Of a stretch of DNA of 16,379 nucleotides, positions 6,323 to 12,526 are shown in pieces. A program made the position numbers and the translations under genes. How positions within the stretch are numbered: position 1 is the stretch's first letter; the number at the start of each line of letters is the position of its first letter. This DNA is from an uncultured Ruminococcus sp. (GTDB lineage Bacteria > Bacillota > Clostridia > Oscillospirales > Acutalibacteraceae): assembly GCA_902797065.1 (NCBI GenBank), contig CADBRK010000031.1, positions 1 through 16,379 of the forward strand. Reading direction: 5' to 3'. Under the pieces are notes generated by a model. The model was not told the origin of the DNA and ran no database searches. It saw only the letters and a program-made list of their open reading frames with translations.

Positions 6323-6685
6323 CTATTCTTTATCTCCGAATTTCGCACCGATTATCTTGTCGTAATATGTATAAAGCTTCTGTGTTCCGTTTTCAAGATG
6401 ATAATAATGAATAATATATGGGAACAAAAGCACCAGAAGCATTACAAACAGCAGCAGCATAGAAAGCGTTCTGAAGTATATCAACGCAACCAGAACAATT
6501 ATTGATATTACTGCGAACAGCGACATAACGATAAGATGTATGAATCTCTCGTGCTGGAAGAACTGTATCTGAGTCAGCAGAACTCTTGTAAGGGCTTCTT
6601 TCTCTTTTTCTGTCATAGCCGAGAGTTTATCCTGCTGAGTTTTTTCATCAATATATGCGATAAAATCAAGAAGTCTTTTATACAT
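6323..6685 (-). CDS. Small two-helix membrane protein, unknown function
   Basis: 120 residues; I do not recognise the family. Residues 1-48 are charged and probably helical (EKTQQDKLSAMTEKEKEALT), followed by two hydrophobic helices (about 50-70 and 72-93) and a short tail. This predicts a membrane hairpin with both ends in the cytoplasm. ATG 6685 follows GGGTGA at a spacing of about 7. It begins 15 bases after polA stops, so it is probably the last gene of alr-polA. No clear U-tract terminator follows, only an AT-only pairing near 6295-6320. Co-location with polA does not by itself imply a replication role. Confidence 0.8.
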   Translation of the reverse strand: MYKRLLDFIAYIDEKTQQDKLSAMTEKEKEALTRVLLTQIQFFQHERFIHLIVMSLFAVISIIVLVALIYFRTLSMLLLFVMLLVLLFPYIIHYYHLENGTQKLYTYYDKIIGAKFGDKE

Positions 6686-6700
6686 TTTTATTCACCCGTT

Positions 6701-9304
6701 CTACCCTTTTGCGTCGTACCATGTTTTGCCGATATGTGCGTCTGCCGTGAGAGGAACACTCAGCGAAACAGCATTTTCCATTTCTTCTTTGAGAATTGCC
6801 GCTGCCTTTTCGGACTCCTCGATCGGCGCTTCGACGATCAGCTCGTCGTGTACCTGCAGAATAAGCCTTGCTTTCATGTTCTCGGCTTTCAGCCTGTCGT
6901 ATACTCTTATCATGGCTATTTTGATAATATCGGCGGCTGTTCCCTGAATAGGCATATTCCTTGCAACTCTTTCTCCGAACGATCGCATATTGAAGTTAGA
7001 CGACGCAAGTTCGGGCAGATAACGCCTTCTGCCGAACATGGTATCGACATATCCCTTGTCTTTGGCTTGCTCAACTACGGCTTTCATATACTTATCTACA
7101 CCGCTGTAGTGCCTCAGATAAGCTTTGATATAGTTTTCTGCTTCTTTTCGGGAAACTCCTATATCCTTGGCAAGTGAAAACGCACCAATGCCGTACACTA
7201 TGCCGAAATTTACAGCCTTCGCCTTTGTTCGCATTCCCGAGGTGACCATCTCGACAGGCATATCAAACACCTGAGAGGCTGTAACAGTATGAATATCGGT
7301 GCCGTCTTTGAAAGCGTTTATCATCTCGCTGTCGTTTGCGATATGGGCAAGTACTCGCAGTTCGATCTGTGAATAATCGGCGTCTGCAAGCGTCCAGCCG
7401 TCTTCAGCTGTGAAGAATCTTCTGAGTTCTCTGCCGACTTCGGTTCTGACGGGTATATTCTGCAGATTGGGTTCAAGCGAAGAAATTCTGCCTGTTCTCG
7501 TTTCGGTCTGATTGAACACGGAATGTATTCTTCCCTTGTCGTCGGTTACTTTTGCCAGACTGTCACAGTATGTGGATTTCAGCTTAGACAGCGATCTGTA
7601 TTCAAGTATCATATCAATTGCGGGGTGCGCATATCTGAGTCCTTCAAGAACCTCGGCATTGGTGGAATATCCGCTCTTGGTCTTTTTCGATGACGGAAGC
7701 CCGAGTTTTTCAAACAAAGCTTCTCCGAGCTGTTTGGGCGAATTTATATTGAATTCGTACCCTACGGCTTCGTAGATGTTTTTTTGCAGTTCTGTAATTT
7801 TCTCTCCGAGCATAGCGCCGTACTTTTCTATCTCGTCTTTATCGACATGGAAGCCATATGTTTCCATACTTGCAAGCACACGTGCGAGCGGAATTTCGAT
7901 ATTTCTGAGAAGATCAATCTGTCCGTTCCCGGAAAGCTTCGTTTCAAGTATATCGCACAGCTTTGGAAGGAATGCTGCGTTTGACGCAAACTCACTGACA
8001 TACATCAGAGAATCGTCATAATACTTTATACCGACGGAATACTCATCCATCAGTCTGTTTGTGTCATATGAACTTGCGGAAGGGTTAAGTATATACGCCG
8101 CAAGCTGTATGTCCATAGCAATATTCCGAACATCAACGCCGTACTTCTCGGCAAAAGCAAACAGCTTCTTGCTTTCGGCGGTGTATTTTGAAACAGAATC
8201 ATCGGCAAGCATTTTAAGCAGAAAATCCCTCGCCTTTGCTTCGTCCGTAATGATACACAGCTTATCTTTAGTATATACATACAGTATTACCGCGCCCGAT
8301 TTATCGGTATCTGCAATAAAGTACGCTTTATTCGATCCCGATATTTCCGAATACAGTTTATCGGTATCGGGTTCTGTTTCGATCTCGGGGAGCTTTTCTT
8401 CGCTTACAGTTTGTACTTCGGAAATGCTCACGCCGCTTTTGAGATCCCATTTCTTTATAAGTGAGAACAGCTCGAGCTTTGCAAGCTTTCTGACCGCTTC
8501 ATCTGCGTCAACTGGCGCAACGGTGTAATGAGAAAGATCACAGTCTATCGGAGCTTCGCGTGATATTGTGCCGAGCATTTTGCTTAAATATGCGCTTTCT
8601 TTTCCTGCGATAAGCTTTGCTCTCATAGCAGGCTTGACGTCAATGGTATCTATGTTATCGTAAATTTGATCTATCGAACCGTATTTTTGAATGAGGTCTC
8701 CGGCGCCCTTTTTTCCTATACCCGCTACTCCGGGTATATTGTCGGAAGTGTCGCCCTGAAGCGCTTTGATGTCGATAAGCTGCTCAGGTGTAACGCCGTA
8801 CTCCTCTTTTATTTTTTCAGTATCATAAAGTACGGCTTCTGCTTTGCCCATTTTTGTAGCGGCAAGGCGCACGGTGACATTATCCGATACAAGCTGGAGA
8901 GAATCTCTGTCACCTGTTGCGATAACACATCTGTCCCCTCTCTTGTCACACTGGTACGCAAGAGTGCCGAGAATATCATCGGCTTCAAAGCCTTCACATT
9001 CTACAAGCTTATAACCGAGAGTTTTAAGCAGCTCTTTGAGAACAGGCATCTGAGAGGCAAGCTCGGGCGGCATGCCCTTTCTGTTTGCTTTATAACCGTC
9101 ATATGCCTTATGACGAAAAGTCGGGGCTTTAAGATCGAATGCTATCGCAACGGAATCGGGATTCGATACTTCCTTAATCTTGTCAAGCATAGTCAAAAAG
9201 CCGTATATCGCATTCGTAAACTGTCCGTCCTTCGTTGACAGCAGTTTGATACCGTAAAACGCACGGTTCACTATGCTGTTGCCGTCTACAACCAAAAGCG
9301 TCAT
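6701..9304 (-). CDS. polA: DNA polymerase I
   Basis: 867 residues, full length. It fills gaps and removes RNA primers in repair and lagging-strand synthesis. The 5'-3' exonuclease domain (about 1-290) has VVDGNS, FEADDILG and the helix-hairpin-helix around GDTSDNIPGVAGIGKKGA. The middle domain (about 310-470) is a 3'-5' exonuclease fold lacking its acidic residues: the DTE position reads ADTD (331-334), the Asp of the second motif is absent (TAESKK), and the YxxxD position reads YVSEF (435-439). So it is probably non-proofreading, as in Bacillus. The polymerase domain (about 480-867) has motif A DADYSQIELR 641-650, motif B RTKAKAVNFGIVYG 692-705 and motif C VHDE 818-821. ATG 9304 follows AAAGGAG, which overlaps the alr stop codon, so translation of the two may be coupled. 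Confidence 0.97.
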   Translation of the reverse strand: MTLLVVDGNSIVNRAFYGIKLLSTKDGQFTNAIYGFLTMLDKIKEVSNPDSVAIAFDLKAPTFRHKAYDGYKANRKGMPPELASQMPVLKELLKTLGYKLVECEGFEADDILGTLAYQCDKRGDRCVIATGDRDSLQLVSDNVTVRLAATKMGKAEAVLYDTEKIKEEYGVTPEQLIDIKALQGDTSDNIPGVAGIGKKGAGDLIQKYGSIDQIYDNIDTIDVKPAMRAKLIAGKESAYLSKMLGTISREAPIDCDLSHYTVAPVDADEAVRKLAKLELFSLIKKWDLKSGVSISEVQTVSEEKLPEIETEPDTDKLYSEISGSNKAYFIADTDKSGAVILYVYTKDKLCIITDEAKARDFLLKMLADDSVSKYTAESKKLFAFAEKYGVDVRNIAMDIQLAAYILNPSASSYDTNRLMDEYSVGIKYYDDSLMYVSEFASNAAFLPKLCDILETKLSGNGQIDLLRNIEIPLARVLASMETYGFHVDKDEIEKYGAMLGEKITELQKNIYEAVGYEFNINSPKQLGEALFEKLGLPSSKKTKSGYSTNAEVLEGLRYAHPAIDMILEYRSLSKLKSTYCDSLAKVTDDKGRIHSVFNQTETRTGRISSLEPNLQNIPVRTEVGRELRRFFTAEDGWTLADADYSQIELRVLAHIANDSEMINAFKDGTDIHTVTASQVFDMPVEMVTSGMRTKAKAVNFGIVYGIGAFSLAKDIGVSRKEAENYIKAYLRHYSGVDKYMKAVVEQAKDKGYVDTMFGRRRYLPELASSNFNMRSFGERVARNMPIQGTAADIIKIAMIRVYDRLKAENMKARLILQVHDELIVEAPIEESEKAAAILKEEMENAVSLSVPLTADAHIGKTWYDAKG

Positions 9305-9316
9305 TTCTATACTCCT

Positions 9317-10504
9317 TTAATCAATCAGACTTGTTACTGCCGTGACTTCTTTATCTCTGACATATACTCTCGGAACACGTTTTCCTACCAAACAAACTAC
9401 CTCGTAATTGATCGTACCTGTCCATGAAGCAACGTCGTCCATAGAGATCTCGTCTTTGCCCGATCTTCCGACTACCGTTACGGTATCCCCTACCTTGACG
9501 CCGTCAATATCGGTAATATCTATCATACACTGATCCATACATATCCTGCCGACAACCTTCGCTCTTTTGCCTTTGATAAGCATATATGCATCTTTTGCGA
9601 GACTGCGTATATAACCGTCGGCATAGCCTATCGGAACAGTAGCTATTTTCATTTTTTTCTTTGCTTCAAAAGTTCTGCCGTAACTGATCGTAGTACCGGG
9701 TTCGATTTCTTTGATATGGGCAACTACGGATTTTATCTCCATAGCGGGTTTGAGATCAATCTGACCCTTGAGCTTTGACGACGGCGAGAGACCGTACAGA
9801 ATAATACCTGCTCTGACCATATCCATACGGGCTGATTTATAGTCCATGATCGCAGCGCTGTTTGAACAGTGCTTGATGAGCTTATCGGTATCTATGCCGT
9901 TATCTCTCAGCATGTTGATAACAGACTCAAAGCATTCTATCTGATGAAGGGTGTACTGCTCTCCCTCTGCTTTTTCGTCGGACACGGCAAAATGAGTAAA
10001 GATGCCCTCGATGTCAAGATTATCAAGCGAAAAAATGCTCATTATCTCGTCTTTGGCATTGTCTCTTTGTATATCCTGACACATAATGCCTATTCGGCTC
10101 ATGCCCGTGTCGATCTTGATATGAGATTTGACAGTTACACCTAACTGTTCTGCGCTGCGTGAGAGTTCCCTTGCGTAGTCCAAAGAGAGTATAGCCTGAG
10201 AAATATTATTATCTGCAAGCTCTTTTGCGTAGCTTGCGGGCGTATAACCCAATATAAGTATCGGCAATTTTATTCCGCCTATACGAAGCTGCAAAGCTTC
10301 TTCAAGATTCGACACCGCAAAAAAGTCTGCACCGAGTGTTTCGTAAATCTCGGCAAACTCCGGCGCGCCGTGACCGTAAGCGTCTGCTTTTATTACGCAG
10401 CACAGCTTTGTATCGTCTGAGAGTTGTTTTCTGATAATATTATAATTGTGTTCTATTCTGTTTAGGTTAATTTGCGCCCATGTGCGTCTGAAATAATTAT
10501 CCAC
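9317..10504 (-). CDS. alr: Alanine racemase
   Basis: 395 residues. This PLP enzyme makes D-alanine for peptidoglycan. The N-terminal TIM barrel carries the cofactor lysine, Lys39, in VIKADAYGHG. The C-terminal beta domain carries the second catalytic base, Tyr275, in TISYGRTF, and RICMDQCMID at 320-329 contributes to the active site. HFAVSDE and MVRAGIILYG are further family signatures. The start is GTG 10504, eight bases after GGGAGG. It follows its own promoter and is 12 bases from polA, so it leads an alr-polA-membrane protein unit. Spore-formers often have a second alr; this window cannot tell whether this is the vegetative or the sporulation copy. Confidence 0.96.
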   Translation of the reverse strand: MDNYFRRTWAQINLNRIEHNYNIIRKQLSDDTKLCCVIKADAYGHGAPEFAEIYETLGADFFAVSNLEEALQLRIGGIKLPILILGYTPASYAKELADNNISQAILSLDYARELSRSAEQLGVTVKSHIKIDTGMSRIGIMCQDIQRDNAKDEIMSIFSLDNLDIEGIFTHFAVSDEKAEGEQYTLHQIECFESVINMLRDNGIDTDKLIKHCSNSAAIMDYKSARMDMVRAGIILYGLSPSSKLKGQIDLKPAMEIKSVVAHIKEIEPGTTISYGRTFEAKKKMKIATVPIGYADGYIRSLAKDAYMLIKGKRAKVVGRICMDQCMIDITDIDGVKVGDTVTVVGRSGKDEISMDDVASWTGTINYEVVCLVGKRVPRVYVRDKEVTAVTSLID

Positions 10505-10539
10505 TGTTGTTTCCTCCCGAAAAGAGTATTGCTTTTATT

Positions 10540-10568
10540 ATTATATTACTTAATAAGCGAAAAGGCAA
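10540..10568 (-). promoter_or_regulatory. Promoter of the alr-polA unit
   Basis: TTGCCT (10568-10563), a 17-base spacer and TATAAT (10545-10540) lie about 35 bases upstream of the alr GTG start and just downstream of the spoVM terminator. This separates alr-polA from the preceding operon. Confidence 0.82.
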
Positions 10569-10610
10569 TATTTTCTTGATAGCCTGTAACAAGATTTTTA
10601 TTTTTTTAAC

Positions 10611-10641
10611 AAAAAAGCCACCCGAAAATTCATCGGGCGAC
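10611..10641 (-). terminator. Rho-independent terminator after spoVM
   Basis: A 9-bp stem (10617-10625 with 10633-10641, including two G-U pairs in the minus-strand RNA) has a 7-base loop and is followed on the minus strand by six T (10616-10611). It ends the rlmN-to-spoVM block. Confidence 0.87.
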
Positions 10642-10675
10642 TTGTTGCTTTCCCACCTGCCGGATAAGCCGAAGG

Positions 10676-10768
10676 TCAACTGTTGTCGTTTTTTAACTTT
10701 TTTATTCCAAACATCTTCCTGAGAAAGAAACCGAAAAACTTAGGATTATCAATTACTACGAACTTCAT
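10676..10768 (-). CDS. spoVM: Stage V sporulation protein SpoVM (30 aa)
   Basis: The peptide begins MKFVVIDNPKFFGFFLRKMF and continues GIKKLKNDNS. In Bacillus, SpoVM is a 26-residue amphipathic helix that recognises the convex forespore membrane and recruits the coat ATPase SpoIVA. The match covers Met-Lys-Phe, Ile6, Pro9-Lys-Phe, Gly13, Arg17, Met19 and Gly21, followed by a basic tail. Pro9 is the residue known to matter for localisation. ATG 10768 follows TTAGGAGGCC at a spacing of 7; a longer open frame upstream (from 10957) has no comparable signal. Position supports the call: it follows rlmN-prpC-prkC-rsgA-thiN as in Bacillus. It starts 11 bases after the small membrane protein and ends before a terminator. 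It is four residues longer than the Bacillus protein. Confidence 0.9.
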   Translation of the reverse strand: MKFVVIDNPKFFGFFLRKMFGIKKLKNDNS

Positions 10769-10779
10769 GGAAAGGCCTC

Positions 10780-10926
10780 CTAACAGCAATTTTTCAGGCA
10801 GAGGGTAAGTATTATCACAGCAACTCCTGCAAAGAACAGAAATGCCCCTCCGTCTGTAAATGACGAGATTATCAATCCGCCCGCAAAAGCCAAGGCGCAT
10901 TTTTGCACACATCTGCTGCGGCACAT
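10780..10926 (-). CDS. Cys-flanked 48-aa small membrane protein
   Basis: 48 residues, a gene below usual length cut-offs. ATG 10926 follows a near-perfect AAAGGAGG at a spacing of 8, and TAG 10780 is just before the spoVM ribosome binding site. The protein begins MCRSRCVQKC and ends CLKNCC; six of 48 residues are Cys, all in the two ends (2, 6, 10, 43, 47, 48). Between them are two short hydrophobic stretches (11-23 and 28-42) split by TDGG, so either one long helix or a tight hairpin. I do not recognise the family. Being co-transcribed with spoVM suggests a sporulation or forespore-membrane role, but that is inference. Paired Cys could bind metal, form disulfides or be acylated. Confidence 0.78.
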   Translation of the reverse strand: MCRSRCVQKCALAFAGGLIISSFTDGGAFLFFAGVAVIILTLCLKNCC

Positions 10927-10955
10927 TTTCTCCGCCTCCTTTTTTTGTATAGTAC

Positions 10956-10984
10956 ATTATATACAGAAGTCAAAAAAATGTGAA
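10956..10984 (-). promoter_or_regulatory. Candidate internal promoter for the small membrane gene and spoVM (SigA- and SigE-like)
   Basis: TTCACA (10984-10979), 17 bases, TATAAT (10961-10956) fits SigA with one mismatch in the -35. The same stretch also reads TCACATT, 13 bases, TATATAAT, close to the SigE form (KMATATT, 13-14, CATACANT), the sigma factor that drives spoVM in Bacillus. It lies about 30 bases upstream of the small gene. The double match is suggestive but the SigE reading has three mismatches. Confidence 0.55.
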
Positions 10985-11003
10985 AAGCGGTTTCTTATTT
11001 TGA

Positions 11004-11651
11004 TCAATATTTCTTGTCCGATATTATAAGCAGTGCTGTTCCGCTGTGGAGCGTTATACACACCCTGTCGCCTTCCGCCTCGTTGCTTATAGTATAGGGA
11101 TAATCAACAGTAACCGTTCCCCTGTCCATCGCATACTTCAATCCAAGATAAGTAAGCGTTGCGCTTTCGCACGCAAAAGGCATTACCGATACTGTTTTGC
11201 CCTCGACGCCCGTGATCTCGTTTGTACCGTTTTTAAGCAGGGATGTTCTCGAAAACTCATCGGATATTATACCCTCTGCGCCATGTTTATGCAAATAAAG
11301 AAGTACGGACAGATTACCGAGAGTATGGTCAAGACGCCCGCCCGTCGCACCCAGTATCAAAAAATGTTTAAATCCCATTTTCAGCCCGGTTTCGGCGCAG
11401 TGCATAGTATCGGTATCGTCTTTCATCACGTTCAGAACAACAAATTTTGTGTTTTTGAATTCGCTGTAGTTTTTTGAAGAATCGAGATCGCCTACTATCA
11501 TATCGGGAACGATTCCCGTTCCGCACAGCTTATCTGCGCCGCCGTCGGCACAAATAATGTAATCGTTTTTGCGGATCTGCGATAAGATGAAATTTTTGTC
11601 CGCTGTCGGCGAAGCAGATATTATTACGCAGCGATTATTTACTGTTCCCAT
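11004..11651 (-). CDS. thiN: Thiamine pyrophosphokinase
   Basis: 215 residues, normal length. It transfers pyrophosphate from ATP to thiamine to make the cofactor thiamine diphosphate, so the cell can use salvaged thiamine. Family motifs: ADGGAD 35-40, GDLDS 54-58 (Mg/ATP), KDDTD 77-81 and GATGGRLDH 101-109 in the catalytic domain, then the C-terminal thiamine-binding beta domain (about 140-215). ATG 11651 follows AAAGGA at a spacing of 9 and overlaps the end of rsgA by 13 bases, indicating translational coupling. In Bacillus the gene (yloS) lies in the same place. Confidence 0.95.
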   Translation of the reverse strand: MGTVNNRCVIISASPTADKNFILSQIRKNDYIICADGGADKLCGTGIVPDMIVGDLDSSKNYSEFKNTKFVVLNVMKDDTDTMHCAETGLKMGFKHFLILGATGGRLDHTLGNLSVLLYLHKHGAEGIISDEFSRTSLLKNGTNEITGVEGKTVSVMPFACESATLTYLGLKYAMDRGTVTVDYPYTISNEAEGDRVCITLHSGTALLIISDKKY

Positions 11652-12526
11652 TTTTTCAGATCCTTTACTTCGTTGTACATCGCAATATAGCTCTGATGTC
11701 TTGACGGATTTATTTCTCCGTTTTTCACCGCCTCAACTATTGCGCAACCTTTCTCACAGGTATGACTGCATGTACTGAACCTGCATTTGTCGAGATATTC
11801 TTCAAATTCGGGAAATGCAAATTTCAGATCGTCTTTATCTATTACTTCGTACCTCTCCAGATCAACTGTAGAAAACCCCGGAGTATCGGCAGCATATCCG
11901 CCTTCGGTTTTAAACAGCTCAACCGAACGGGTAGTATGTCTTCCGCGCCCGAGTTTTTCGCTGATCTCCCCTGTCGAAAGATTAAGCTTGGGGAAAAGCG
12001 CATTCAGCAGAGTGGATTTGCCCACACCGGAATTGCCTGTAAAAGCGGTAAGCTTATCGGGAAGCAGCTTTCTTATCTCCTCTACGCCCCTGTTATCAAC
12101 AGACGAAAATTCTATTGTTTTAATTCCCGTCATGGAATAGATCTTCGCAAGCGGTTCGGGAGATGAAAGATCGCACTTTGAGATCACGATCACCGGCTCG
12201 ATACCTTTATTTACGGCGCACGCAGTCATCTTATCTATAACAAGCGTATTGGGAGACGGCTCGCATGTCGAAACCACAATCACAAGCGTATCAATATTTG
12301 CAAGCGGAGGTCTTATAATACTGTTCTTACGCTGACACACCTCTTCGACAGCGCAGTAACCGCTATCGGGTACCGATATTTTTACTCTGTCGCCCGCAAC
12401 AGGCTTTATTCCTTTTTTGCGGAAAGTACCCCTTGCCTTGCATTCATATATCGTTTCGGCGGCTTCTACATAATAGAAACCGCCGATTGATTTTAATATG
12501 ATGCCTTCAATATGAGACATTACCAT
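11639..12526 (-). CDS. rsgA: Ribosome small-subunit-dependent GTPase RsgA
   Basis: 295 residues. This circularly permuted GTPase assists late 30S subunit maturation. An N-terminal OB-fold (about 3-65) is followed by the GTPase in permuted order: G4 SKCD 116-119 (the usual NKxD reads SKxD), then G1 GNSGVGKST 164-172, G2 near HTTR 197-200, and G3 DTPG 214-217. A C-terminal zinc knuckle has Cys248, Cys253, His255 and Cys261. ATG 12526 follows GAGGA at a spacing of about 7, within the end of prkC, which it overlaps by 7 bases. In Bacillus the equivalent (cpgA/yloQ) is phosphorylated by the neighbouring PrkC, so the coupling is probably functional. Confidence 0.95.
   Translation of the reverse strand: MVMSHIEGIILKSIGGFYYVEAAETIYECKARGTFRKKGIKPVAGDRVKISVPDSGYCAVEEVCQRKNSIIRPPLANIDTLVIVVSTCEPSPNTLVIDKMTACAVNKGIEPVIVISKCDLSSPEPLAKIYSMTGIKTIEFSSVDNRGVEEIRKLLPDKLTAFTGNSGVGKSTLLNALFPKLNLSTGEISEKLGRGRHTTRSVELFKTEGGYAADTPGFSTVDLERYEVIDKDDLKFAFPEFEEYLDKCRFSTCSHTCEKGCAIVEAVKNGEINPSRHQSYIAMYNEVKDLKKWEQ

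Noticed and set aside
10676..10957. A 93-codon open frame ending with the spoVM sequence
   Set aside because: Its upstream part has no ribosome binding site for 10957 and overlaps, in another frame, the well-signalled 48-residue gene; only the last 30 codons, with their own AGGAGG, are credible.
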